A stretch of 58,381 nucleotides of DNA from Candidatus Omnitrophota bacterium (lineage in GTDB: Bacteria; Omnitrophota; Koll11; Duberdicusellales; 4484-171), in NCBI GenBank assembly GCA_030692055.1, contig JAUYCY010000006.1, forward strand, positions 1 to 58,381. The letters run 5' to 3'. Made by a program: the position numbers and the translations under genes. A model generated the notes under the pieces. That model made no database searches, was not told the origin of the DNA, and saw nothing but the letters and a program-made list of their open reading frames with translations. Shown one piece after another: positions 48,298-56,176 of the stretch; positions within the stretch are counted from its first letter, which is position 1; each line of letters starts with the position of its first letter.

Positions 48298-50193
48298 ATG
48301 GAAAATAAACCCCCAGAAAACAAACCCAAACTTGCTACCTATATAGCGCTTTGGTTAAAAACCCAGCTAGATTTTTGGTGTAGCCGGGGAATTTTAAGCC
48401 AAGAGCAGAAAGAAAATATAAAGAATTTATATCTTTGGCCGCAAGAACTAAGCTCTGTCCCAGCCAAAAAATCACCTCTTAAACTCGTAAGCGTTATAGA
48501 AACTATTGGAGCATTACTGATAGGTATCGGCGTGATTTCTCTCATCGCTTTTAATTGGCCGAAAATTCCCAATTTCACTAAGTTGGTTGTTATTGCGTTC
48601 GCTGTAATTTTTATCCATCTGGTTGGGTTTTTTATATTGACCCGTAAACCAAATATTCAAAAAGCAGGCTTCAGCCTGATTTTTCTGGCAAATTTATTAT
48701 ATGGCGCAGGTATATGGCTTGTTGCCCAGGCCTACCATATACACGCCAATTTTGCCACAGGTATTTTTTTATGGGCTCTTGGTATCATTCCTTTTGCTTA
48801 TATCATCAAATCTCGGTTAAATTATTTTTTAGCCATAGCTTTATTTATTCTTTGGACTTTAACCGAGTCCATAAGTTACCAAAAGCCGCATTTATCTTTT
48901 CTTTTTATTTTACTAGGGCTGATGCTGCCGCTTGCTTATTATTTAAAATCAAAAGTTGGCCTAGCCATTTGTATAATAACAGGCGCAATTTGGCTTTTAA
49001 TCAATAACGTATTTTGGTTTAGCCAAAATTTCTCAGTTCATTTATTCCTGCCGCTTACTCTTTACGGCGTACTTTTGATAGCCGCTTCCAATGTGCATAT
49101 TCTAAAGGCGCCTTACGTCGTTTATCAGAAACTCTATCTTTATACGGGTATAGCTGTATTTTCTGCCGTCATTTTTCTCTTACCATTTTTTGGAGTTTTT
49201 CAGAAGTTTTACTATGTATTGCCCATGGCGAACCTGTCAGTTTCTTTCTGGGTGTGCAATGCTATTCTTTTGTCGGGCATTCTTGTATGTATATTGCTAT
49301 TTTCTAAAACCCAATTGGAAAAAACAGCATTAGTAGTAAAACAGATGATGCCATCGCTTTTGTCGGCAGCGTTATTCATCATCTGTATGCCTACATTCAA
49401 AGAGTCTTTGCTTTTTAATTTACTTCCGGTGCTATTTATTGTTTTTTCTTATTGGTATCATACCAAATCAAGGATTCTTACTAACCTCGCTCTTATTTAT
49501 TTTTTCATTTGGCTTCCTTTCTGCCTAATTACATGGAAGCAGCCTTTTATGTTTTTTTTGTTAATACTGATATATGGCCCCTTTTGTTACCTGTTGGGTT
49601 GGGCCTATATCGTAAAATTCCAAGACTACTTAGCTGGCAATCTATGCAAAGCTTTTGGCCTGGCAATTATGTTTTTTTCCCTCTATATTTTTTCTTTTGG
49701 TTCAATAGGAAAATATTTTGCTAGAGGTTATATTTTTCCTCGAGATTACGAGTTCTGGTATATCGTAATTTTGCTGTATCTTGGAATTATTTTGCTGTAT
49801 ACGTGCTACGTTTCTTCTTTCAACTACCCCGCGTCTAAAAAGGGGTTGTTAGCGGAAGAAAGAACGCTGGCCCCATTTTTACCCACCGTATCCGTGATTT
49901 TCTTTATCCTTATTTCGAATAGGCTTACTGGTTTCTGGTATACTTTTCTTGTAAATTTACTCTTTATGTGCCTGCTGATTGTTTTTTTAGCCGCCGGCTA
50001 CAGGCGCCAACAATTGTATTTGAAAGTGATTACATTTATTTTTTTAATACTACTTGTAGGCACGCGCTATATTGAAATGGAGTGGAGCCTGCTTTATAAA
50101 GCGATATTATTTATCATTACAGGAATAATAGTTTTGGTTGTGGGCGTGGCATTTGAAAAAAATAAAGATAAGGTGGTTATCATTGAGGACTAG
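48298..50193 (+). CDS. DUF2157-domain polytopic membrane protein
   Basis: 631 aa. A soluble N-terminal segment (LDFWCSRGILSQEQKENIKN) leads into the DUF2157 signature helices (LVSVIETIGALLIGIGVISL, IAFNWPKIPNFTKL, GFSLIFLANLLYGAGIWLVAQAYHI). Many more transmembrane helices follow to the C terminus. The function of the family is unknown. It is nearly always paired with a GDYxxLxY protein, as here, and the two genes overlap. Confidence 0.85.
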   Translation: MENKPPENKPKLATYIALWLKTQLDFWCSRGILSQEQKENIKNLYLWPQELSSVPAKKSPLKLVSVIETIGALLIGIGVISLIAFNWPKIPNFTKLVVIAFAVIFIHLVGFFILTRKPNIQKAGFSLIFLANLLYGAGIWLVAQAYHIHANFATGIFLWALGIIPFAYIIKSRLNYFLAIALFILWTLTESISYQKPHLSFLFILLGLMLPLAYYLKSKVGLAICIITGAIWLLINNVFWFSQNFSVHLFLPLTLYGVLLIAASNVHILKAPYVVYQKLYLYTGIAVFSAVIFLLPFFGVFQKFYYVLPMANLSVSFWVCNAILLSGILVCILLFSKTQLEKTALVVKQMMPSLLSAALFIICMPTFKESLLFNLLPVLFIVFSYWYHTKSRILTNLALIYFFIWLPFCLITWKQPFMFFLLILIYGPFCYLLGWAYIVKFQDYLAGNLCKAFGLAIMFFSLYIFSFGSIGKYFARGYIFPRDYEFWYIVILLYLGIILLYTCYVSSFNYPASKKGLLAEERTLAPFLPTVSVIFFILISNRLTGFWYTFLVNLLFMCLLIVFLAAGYRRQQLYLKVITFIFLILLVGTRYIEMEWSLLYKAILFIITGIIVLVVGVAFEKNKDKVVIIED

Positions 50194-50743
50194 TAAGAAA
50201 ATAGTATTGGTATTTATAGGGGCAATAATTTTACAGATTACAGTGTTGTTTTCTATGATGATTTTGAATGAAGTAAAAGTGCGCAGCGGCAGAAAAATAA
50301 TCGTAAAAACTGTCCCCGTAGACCCGCGCAGCCTTTTTAGAGGAGATTATATTATTCTGAACTATGAATTTTCGCGCATAGACTTAGATAAAGTTAACGC
50401 GTCTAAAAAATATTTTTATTATGGAGATAAAGTATTTGTTAAACTTGCAAATATAGGTGAAGACTGGGGCATAGCTTTTGTGGGCGATAAACCGATAAAA
50501 GATATTAAATCAGATGAGATAGTTATTGTAGGCACAGTGGATAGGTTTGGAGGTTTTGGGCCAAATAAGTATATTAATATTAAATACGGTATAGAAAGTT
50601 ATTTTGTTCCGGAGGGAGAAGGAAAGCGCATTGAAAGCCAGATTTCCAAAAAAAGAGTAAAAGTAGAGCTTTCTATAGCTAAAGAAGGTTATGCATCTGT
50701 GTGTAGATTATTCATAGATGGTAAAGAAGTGAGTTTTAGATAA
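50183..50743 (+). CDS. GDYxxLxY-family membrane-anchored protein
   Basis: 186 aa from TTG 50183, which lies 8 bases before the upstream stop and has AAGGTGG at good spacing; earlier GTG/TTG codons lack a site. One membrane helix (IVLVFIGAIILQITVLFSMM) precedes the family motif DPRSLFRGDYIILNYEFSRI. The rest is a beta-rich outer domain. The family partners with DUF2157 proteins; the joint role is unknown. Confidence 0.82.
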   Translation: MRTSKKIVLVFIGAIILQITVLFSMMILNEVKVRSGRKIIVKTVPVDPRSLFRGDYIILNYEFSRIDLDKVNASKKYFYYGDKVFVKLANIGEDWGIAFVGDKPIKDIKSDEIVIVGTVDRFGGFGPNKYINIKYGIESYFVPEGEGKRIESQISKKRVKVELSIAKEGYASVCRLFIDGKEVSFR

Positions 50744-50806
50744 AAAGAGAGTTCGACCCCGTTTTATTGTTATCAACCTCAATTTAACTATTCTAACGAT
50801 ATAAAC

Positions 50807-51667
50807 ATGAAAATAAGCGAAATTATAAAAAAACATGATAAAGGGGTTTCTTTTGAATTCTTCCCCCCGAAGACCGAAGGCGGGATGAGGTCCCTTGAAC
50901 TAACCGCTAAGGCTCTAAAAGCGTATAAGCCTCTTTATATATCTATGACCTATGGCGCAATAGGCTCGACGCAAGAACGCACTAAAGAGGCTACTTATAT
51001 GCTTTTAAAAGAAAAAGATTTTGTAGTCATGCCGCATCTAACTTGCATCGACGCAAAGGCAAGCTCTATAAAGAGCCTTTTAGACGAATATAAGCAAAAG
51101 GGTATAGAAAATATTATGGCGTTACGAGGCGATCCGCCTCAGGAAATACCTAATTTTAATTTTAAAAACCAAGAGCTGTGTTATGCCAAAAACCTAGTTA
51201 ATTTGATAAAGAAATATGGGCATTTTTGTATAGGTATCGCGGTATATCCAGAGGGCCATATTGAAACTTCATCTTTAGAGGAGGATATTGAATATACAGA
51301 ACAAAAAATTGATGCCGGAGGCAATTTTGCGGTAACGCAGATGTTTTTTGATAATGCCTATTACTACGCCTTGCTAGAAAGAATGAAGAAGAAAGCAATT
51401 AGCATACCTGTGCTGCCCGGAATTTTTCCTTTAACTGACATAAATAAACTTAAAAAATTCTGTGTTGTTGCTAGAACTACCATACCTAAACATATAGAGG
51501 AGTCAATGATTCGTTTCGCCGCCAGCCCTAAAGATATGGAGAAAGTCGGAATGGATTTTACCATAAAACAATGCCAAGATTTAATAAAAAATGGACATAA
51601 GCACCTGCATTTCTTTACTTTTAACAGGCTGGAAATAATTAAAACGATATTAGATGCGATTAGCTAA
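50807..51667 (+). CDS. metF: Methylenetetrahydrofolate reductase
   Basis: 286 aa TIM-barrel flavoprotein. Conserved segments are VSFEFFPPKTEGG, SMTYGAIGSTQERT, MPHLTCID, IMALRGDPP, DAGGNFAVTQMFFDNAYYY and PVLPGIFPLTDI. It reduces 5,10-methylene-THF to 5-methyl-THF for methionine synthesis. It lacks a clear ribosome-binding site; TATAAA directly precedes ATG 50807, again suggesting a very short leader. No other folate genes are adjacent. Confidence 0.95.
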   Translation: MKISEIIKKHDKGVSFEFFPPKTEGGMRSLELTAKALKAYKPLYISMTYGAIGSTQERTKEATYMLLKEKDFVVMPHLTCIDAKASSIKSLLDEYKQKGIENIMALRGDPPQEIPNFNFKNQELCYAKNLVNLIKKYGHFCIGIAVYPEGHIETSSLEEDIEYTEQKIDAGGNFAVTQMFFDNAYYYALLERMKKKAISIPVLPGIFPLTDINKLKKFCVVARTTIPKHIEESMIRFAASPKDMEKVGMDFTIKQCQDLIKNGHKHLHFFTFNRLEIIKTILDAIS

Positions 51668-51701
51668 TGTAGCTAATTTTTTATTATAAAATAATTTTTA
51701 T

Positions 51702-51902
51702 ATGAATATATTTAGTATATTATTTGGACTCTTATTTTTCTATTTTTTATTTATTTTATTTTTTCGCCTCGCCTTATGGCTGATTGGCTTTTCCTTAAAG
51801 CGGTCTATTTATAAAGGAATGAGAAACAAAACCAAAAACAACCACCATGAATTCTACGAAAAAGAAAATATTATTGATGCAGAATTCAGAGAAATAAAAT
51901 AG
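51702..51902 (+). CDS. Small membrane protein, DUF4834-like
   Basis: 66 aa. One long hydrophobic helix (FSILFGLLFFYFLFILFFRLALWLIGF, given here as a region spanning residues 4-30), then a basic segment and ENIIDAEFREIK at the end. The helix-plus-DAEF(R/E)EI pattern resembles DUF4834 and similar short proteins. Lies between metF and dinB with no ribosome-binding site. Low certainty on family. Confidence 0.5.
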   Translation: MNIFSILFGLLFFYFLFILFFRLALWLIGFSLKRSIYKGMRNKTKNNHHEFYEKENIIDAEFREIK

Positions 51903-51941
51903 CCTATTATTAAATAGCCATTTTTTGTTCCCCTCCTTTTT

Positions 51942-53108
51942 ATGCAAAAAGAAAGATTCATAGTCCATATTGACATGGATGCTTTTTTCGCTGCTATTGA
52001 ACAACGCGATAACTCGGCGTTAGCCGGTAAACCTGTGGTTGTTGGCGCAGATCCTAAAGGAGGCAGAGGTCGCGGTGTCGTTTCTACCTGTTCATACGAA
52101 GCCAGAAAATTCGGCATTCATTCCGCCATGCCTATTTCTATAGCGTACAACAAATGCCCCAAGGCAATCTTTTTACCCGTGAATATGGAAAAATATTTAC
52201 GGATTTGCGGGCAAATTTATCATATACTTGATGAGTTTACTCCTAAGGTCGAGCCGATAAGTATAGACGAAGCTTTTTTAGATATAACCGGTAGCTACCA
52301 CCTTTTTGGCACACCCCTTAAAACATGTATGTCCATAAAACAAAAAATAAAAAAGGAAACTCAGCTAACTGCCTCTGTTGGCCTTGCTCCTACAAAAATG
52401 GCAGCGAAAATCGCATCCGACTTAAATAAGCCCGATGGTTTATTGGAGGTAAAAGAAGAGGAGCTTTTAAGTTTTTTATGGCCGCTTCCTGTAGATAAAA
52501 TTTGGGGTTTAGGCAAAAAATCAAAAGAAAACTTGAGTCTTCTAGGAATAAACACTATTGGCGACTTGGCAAAGAGAGACAGGAAAGACTTAGCATCGCT
52601 TTTTGGCAAAAACGGAGAATATTTCTGGCTTCTTGCGCACGGTGTAGATGAGCGCGAAGTCCAACGCCAGGATGAAACAAAATCTATCAGTAATGAGATT
52701 ACCTTTGATAGGGATACTGCCGATAAGAGCAAAATAGAAGCAACATTACTTGCTCTTTGCGAGAAAGTTTCGAGGCGCTTACGCCTGGGCGGCTATAAGG
52801 CCAAAACCATTACATTAAAAGTTCGCCTTGAGGGCTTTTATACATATACAAGAGCTATGACGTTAAGTCAGGCAAGTAATTTTGACGATGTGGTATATCA
52901 AGCGGTAAAAAAACTTTATAAAAATTTTGACACGGAAGGCAAAAATTTGAGGCTATTGGGCGTGCGGTTAAGTAATTTTATTTGCGCTGATACGCAAGAC
53001 AGTATTTTTAAAGATACCAAAAGAGAAAATATATATAAAGCCATCGATACGATAAAAGAAAAATTCGGCGACTCAAGTATACAAAGGGCAGCTATTCGTA
53101 ACAATTAA
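51942..53108 (+). CDS. dinB: DNA polymerase IV (Y family)
   Basis: 388 aa. Catalytic motifs are HIDMDAFFAAIEQRD near the N terminus and SIDEAFLDITGS near 107. The motif CSYEARKFGIHSAMP and the helix-hairpin-helix (IWGLGKKSKENLSLLGINTI) are typical, as is the little-finger domain. It copies damaged DNA. No beta-clamp-binding tail is obvious. No LexA-type box was seen upstream. Confidence 0.95.
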   Translation: MQKERFIVHIDMDAFFAAIEQRDNSALAGKPVVVGADPKGGRGRGVVSTCSYEARKFGIHSAMPISIAYNKCPKAIFLPVNMEKYLRICGQIYHILDEFTPKVEPISIDEAFLDITGSYHLFGTPLKTCMSIKQKIKKETQLTASVGLAPTKMAAKIASDLNKPDGLLEVKEEELLSFLWPLPVDKIWGLGKKSKENLSLLGINTIGDLAKRDRKDLASLFGKNGEYFWLLAHGVDEREVQRQDETKSISNEITFDRDTADKSKIEATLLALCEKVSRRLRLGGYKAKTITLKVRLEGFYTYTRAMTLSQASNFDDVVYQAVKKLYKNFDTEGKNLRLLGVRLSNFICADTQDSIFKDTKRENIYKAIDTIKEKFGDSSIQRAAIRNN

Positions 53109-53132
53109 AATATGAAAATTTTATTAAGTTTA

Positions 53133-53160
53133 TTGACAGAGAAATGTTTTTGGTTATATT
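53133..53160 (+). promoter_or_regulatory. Promoter of the 53409 gene and its leader
   Basis: TTGACA (53133-53138) and TATATT (53155-53160), 16 bases apart. Transcription would start close to 53167, just before the composite CATTA element, so the whole element would be the 5' leader of about 240 bases. Confidence 0.65.
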
Positions 53161-53171
53161 GTATAGCAAGG

Positions 53172-53397
53172 AGGTCAAATGAGGCAGTATCTTTTCAAGC
53201 CGAAGGCGCAGAAAGGTGCGTTGTCGAATTCGCCCCGCCCCTATGGCGGAGTAGATTGATAGTTCGCAGCATGAATTATTGTAAAAGGTTTAAGGTGTTT
53301 TAAGCAGCCTTATTTATAGCCTCGCCAAAAGGGCGGGGTTTAATTCCGACAAACAACTTATGTTAGTAATAACTCCATAAGTTGTGTCGTCATTAAA
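53172..53397 (+). repeat. Composite CATTA element in the 53409 leader (I5 + hairpin + D6)
   Basis: I5 (53177-53230) nearly equals I4. A central long hairpin follows (CGCCCCGCCC at 53231 / GGGCGGGG at 53331). D6 (53341-53397) has stem ACAACTTATG (53353-53362) / CATAAGTTGT (53376-53385) and ends GTCGTCATTAAAGGAGG. Compared with D5, one base pair in the stem is swapped from G-C to C-G, keeping the pairing. Confidence 0.8.
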
Positions 53398-53408
53398 GGA
53401 GGTTGAAT

Positions 53409-53645
53409 ATGCCGTACGATGCGAATTTGGATGAATGTCTTTTCAAAAAGTCTTATGAAACCGAAGTAGAACGTCTGACAGTAAGTGTCTATTCTTACAA
53501 CAAAGGACATAAGAAGTTGCAGATTACCAGAGAAAATAAAGACAGGGAAGGGGAGATGCGTTTTACAAAGTTAGGCAGAATGTCTAAAGAAGAGGCTACA
53601 GCCGTTTTGCCCTTGATGCAAGAGGCCCTTAAGATAATGGATTAA
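53409..53645 (+). CDS. Small protein, possibly PC4-like single-strand nucleic-acid binder
   Basis: 78 aa from ATG 53409 after AGGAGG; a TTG two codons earlier overlaps that site. The pattern FKKSYETEVERLTVSVYSYN, KKLQITREN and RFTKLGRMSKEEATAVLPLM is close to a PC4/YdbC-like layout of strands followed by a helix. Its leader holds the composite CATTA element shared with fusA. The PC4 match is a shape judgement only. Confidence 0.6.
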   Translation: MPYDANLDECLFKKSYETEVERLTVSVYSYNKGHKKLQITRENKDREGEMRFTKLGRMSKEEATAVLPLMQEALKIMD

Positions 53646-53685
53646 CTGGTAATTGCCTGCGATAAATTTTTAAAAAAAATATATT

Positions 53686-54327
53686 ATGGTAAAGAAGGTA
53701 ATATTTTTTTCGATATTATTCATTTGCGTCTTCACGTTAGTAGGCAGTCAACAGAGAGAAAATATATTTGCCGAAGAACAGAATAAATCAAACGCAGTTA
53801 AAGATATTAGCAAGTACTTAAAAATGCGTTTGGACTATTCACAATCAAAAAAATACAATCCTTATGATTCAGAAGTTGGCGACATTAGAGGAGAGTGTGC
53901 AGAGTTAACAATCGAAAATAAATTTAAAGAGGTCGCTGAAAAAGCAAATAGGGGATTGGAGAAAGACAAATATAATATTCAGTTGTTGATAGCATTAGCA
54001 AATGCCTACAGGAAGCTTGGGGATATTGAAAACGCCAATAAATACAGGATACTGTGGATGGGGCTTGTGGATTCAATTATGGCGAGTGGCGATGGAAAAT
54101 CCCCTGAAATCGCCTTCAAGGTAATAAGTGTTGCTGAGGAATATGCCCTATTGATGGTGTTAAAGCTAGAATGGACCGGTAAGCAATCGCTCGCTGAGAT
54201 AAATGGTAGCGAATTTGATATCTTAACGGTGAAGGATATAAAGACAGGTGCGGTATCTGAACTATATTTTAATGTAGATATCCCCTTCAAATGGCTTCTG
54301 AAAAAAAATCAAGCTGAAGAAAAATAA
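53686..54327 (+). CDS. Secreted DUF4919 protein
   Basis: 213 aa with a signal segment (IFFSILFICVFTLVG). The pattern YNPYDSEVGDIR, YNIQLLIALANAYRKLGDIE, IMASGDGKSPEIAFKVISVAEEY and SELYFNVDIP matches DUF4919. It contains tetratricopeptide-like helices. Function unknown. It lies 40 bases after the PC4-like gene, without a ribosome-binding site. Confidence 0.75.
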   Translation: MVKKVIFFSILFICVFTLVGSQQRENIFAEEQNKSNAVKDISKYLKMRLDYSQSKKYNPYDSEVGDIRGECAELTIENKFKEVAEKANRGLEKDKYNIQLLIALANAYRKLGDIENANKYRILWMGLVDSIMASGDGKSPEIAFKVISVAEEYALLMVLKLEWTGKQSLAEINGSEFDILTVKDIKTGAVSELYFNVDIPFKWLLKKNQAEEK

Positions 54328-54392
54328 CTTCAACTTTAACGGTGATTTAAGTAGGTAAGGTCAATAGTATTAGCAATAAAGGAGGATAACGT

Positions 54393-54746
54393 ATGGTAAG
54401 GTGCAAAGTATGCAAGGTCCCGCTTACTGGCTTTTTAAGTATTATTGGAAAAACACTTTTTAATATTAAGCCTTCTAGCCATGATTCTCAGGTGTGCAGT
54501 AAGTGTGTGGAAAAACAAATAAATAATCAGGCAGATAATGAAGCGGATAAATTAAAAGGTAAAAAATATAAATGCCAGATATGTGAAAGAATTGTGCACG
54601 AGGTCCATGCCGTAGAGCACATCAAGGCAGAAGAGTACCTTATGAAGCTTATTAAGAAAGACCACCCTCATTGGTACCATAAAGAACCTACCTGTAAAGA
54701 GTGCATTGATTATTACCGCAAATTGATAAAAGACGCGGAAATCTAA
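54393..54746 (+). CDS. Zinc-binding cysteine-rich protein
   Basis: 117 aa after AGGAGG. Four CxxC pairs: CKVC (4-7), CSKC, CQIC, and CKEC, with HEVHAVEH near the third. The pairs suggest two zinc sites. No signal peptide. I do not recognise the family; treble-clef or rubredoxin-like knuckles are possible. It ends a run of short + strand genes before the RRM gene on the minus strand. Confidence 0.65.
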   Translation: MVRCKVCKVPLTGFLSIIGKTLFNIKPSSHDSQVCSKCVEKQINNQADNEADKLKGKKYKCQICERIVHEVHAVEHIKAEEYLMKLIKKDHPHWYHKEPTCKECIDYYRKLIKDAEI

Positions 54747-55066
54747 TAAAATAAGCACAGCTACCCTTAGTAATTCTTTTGCGCAATAGCCTTCCAAGAT
54801 ATCGAAAAGTTAATTATGTTAAAAGTTTAACGGTTGTTGCGCCCATTCGACTTCGCTCAGGGCTGTCCTGAGCCTGTCGAAGGACGCAACTCGTTACGTC
54901 TAACGTATAACGGTTGCGTCAAAAATGTCATTAAGAATAAAGACGATTAACGTTTGAGGTATACTGATACGAGTTGCGCAACCGTATAACGATAGACAAC
55001 TGATATTAACGCGCAAAACGTAAAGTTGACGTGAGGATGACAGATAGTAGTCGAGGATGAAGGCTG
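54747..55066. other. Palindrome-rich spacer
   Basis: Includes GTTGCGCCCATTCGACTTCG facing CGAAGGACGCAAC (54838-54890) with the widespread TCAGG..CCTGA core inside. It also has CGTATAACGGTTGCG / CGCAACCGTATAACG (54904-54993). No gene seen. These look like clustered repeat copies at the end of the convergent pair. Confidence 0.55.
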
Positions 55067-55116
55067 GTAAAAAGAAAAGAGGGTAGAAAAGGAAACGGCA
55101 ATCTTTTCTACCCTCT
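55067..55116 (-). terminator. Terminator of the RRM gene
   Basis: On the minus strand AGAGGGTAGAAAAG (55116-55103) pairs with CTTTTCTACCCTCT (55091-55078) and is followed by TTTTCTTTTT. It is a 14-bp stem with a T-run. The MITE-like copy 2 now separates it from the coding region. Confidence 0.75.
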
Positions 55117-55123
55117 GGGATTA

Positions 55124-55232
55124 TTTACCCCGTTAGAAAGTTTCATGCTTTAACACGGGATAATATTAGAGAAGGGTTATTTTCCTTATAGAAAGGGTAG
55201 GGTTGAAATCCTACCCTTTCTAACGGGGTTTA
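55124..55232 (-). mobile_element. MITE-like element, copy 2
   Basis: The element spans 55128-55228 with perfect 13-bp inverted ends CCCCGTTAGAAAG / CTTTCTAACGGGG. It is flanked by TTTA (55124-55127 and 55229-55232). It contains an internal hairpin AGAAAGGGTAGG / CCTACCCTTTCT. The stop codon of the RRM gene lies inside the right-hand TTTA copy. Confidence 0.82.
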
Positions 55233-55556
55233 CTTTCTAAATCCGCCGCCGTAGCCGCCGCGGTCAGAACCGCCGCCAAAACCGCCTTCTCTGCGGGGAC
55301 GCATTTTTTGTGCTCTGCTTACGCGTAAAGCTCTACCGTTCATATCTTGGCCATTCAAAGCATCTATAGCTTGTTGGGTTTGTTCTTCGGTTTCAAACTC
55401 TGCAAACCCAAACCCTTTTGATCTGTCGTTGAATTTGTCCCTTATGATTTTTACTTCTTTGACAGTGATTCCTTTTTCTTCAATAAATTTCTTTAGATCA
55501 GCATCGGTTACGCCGTATTCTAAATTCCCAACATATAATTTTTTTTCCTCTTCCAT
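55230..55556 (-). CDS. RRM-type RNA-binding protein
   Basis: 108 aa. RNP2 is KLYVGNLEY and RNP1 is KGFGFAEF. A Gly/Arg-rich tail (RREGGFGGGSDRGGYGGGFRK) follows, as in bacterial and cyanobacterial Rbp proteins linked to cold response. AAAGGAG precedes the start. It is the only clear gene on the minus strand in this window. Its stop codon coincides with the target-site repeat of the adjoining MITE-like element, and its terminator lies on the far side of that element. GATAAT on the minus strand near 55584 may be its -10 box. Confidence 0.93.
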   Translation of the reverse strand: MEEEKKLYVGNLEYGVTDADLKKFIEEKGITVKEVKIIRDKFNDRSKGFGFAEFETEEQTQQAIDALNGQDMNGRALRVSRAQKMRPRREGGFGGGSDRGGYGGGFRK

Positions 55557-55736
55557 TTTCGCATTCTCCTTTTACTGAAATTATCCTTTACAAACTTTTA
55601 CCTTACTAAAGGCGCCCCTACGAACGTTTCTTTTTCTTTTCCCTCCTTTTTTGAGATGGTTTTGTATAATGTTGCCGTTCCCGAAAATCGCTTACTATTC
55701 TTTCTTTCTTACACTGCATTATGAATTTGCACAGCG

Positions 55737-55912
55737 CTTTCTTGCGGTATAGGAAAGTATAAGACCCTTCCTTTAAAGGTATTAGGAAGGTCTATCCCCA
55801 TGGATAAAAAGGTTTTTGCTATACCAACGAAAGGTTGCCCCTGTTTCGTAGCTACCGCAAGGAAGTTCGAAGTTGTGAACTTGCCAACTTCTTTGGCAAG
55901 CGAACTTTCTCG
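55737..55912 (+). repeat. Two-part dispersed repeat, copy 3
   Basis: TTTCTTGCGGTATAGGAAAG with the GGTATAGGAAAGTATA core at 55746-55761, then the 66-base block at 55847-55912 (CGTAGCTACCGCAAGGAAGT, stem ACTTGCCAA / TTGGCAAG). The gap between the parts is 85 bases here and 39 at 36155-36193. Between the parts is a hairpin GACCCTTCC / GGAAGGTC. No gene in the rest of 55557-56159. Confidence 0.75.
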
Positions 55913-56159
55913 AAATCTTCTCTGGAGTCAATTCTTACTTCCGCCATATTTCTCTCCTACAGGTTTCAAATTATACCATATTTCCATATTTCTACAAGCA
56001 TAAAAATAAAGCTCAGTATAGCGTCTTCTACTTTTACGTAAGGCTATAGCCAGATTCCTACCCTTTGAAATAGGCTAGGATGACCTGCGGTAGATAGAAA
56101 CGAAAAAAGTAAACGCCTAAACATATATACAAATTCCTTTAAAAATGGCAAATTTTAGG

Positions 56160-56165
56160 TATAAT
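56160..56165 (+). promoter_or_regulatory. -10 box of the caspase-like gene
   Basis: TATAAT ends 11 bases before ATG 56177, so the transcript would be leaderless or nearly so. No good -35 and no Shine-Dalgarno site are present. Confidence 0.5.
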
Positions 56166-56176
56166 TTCGCTGAAGC

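Noticed and set aside
53112..53303. Open frame of 63 codons after dinB
   Set aside because: It overlaps the promoter and the inverted half of the composite hairpin element; composition is not protein-like.
54838..54890. Hairpin with CCTGAGCCTGTCGAAGGAC considered as a tRNA or attachment site
   Set aside because: No cloverleaf or anticodon arm; it matches a common palindromic repeat type only.
55800..56041. Two overlapping short open frames between the RRM and caspase genes
   Set aside because: Both run through the two-part repeat hairpin block and have no start signals.
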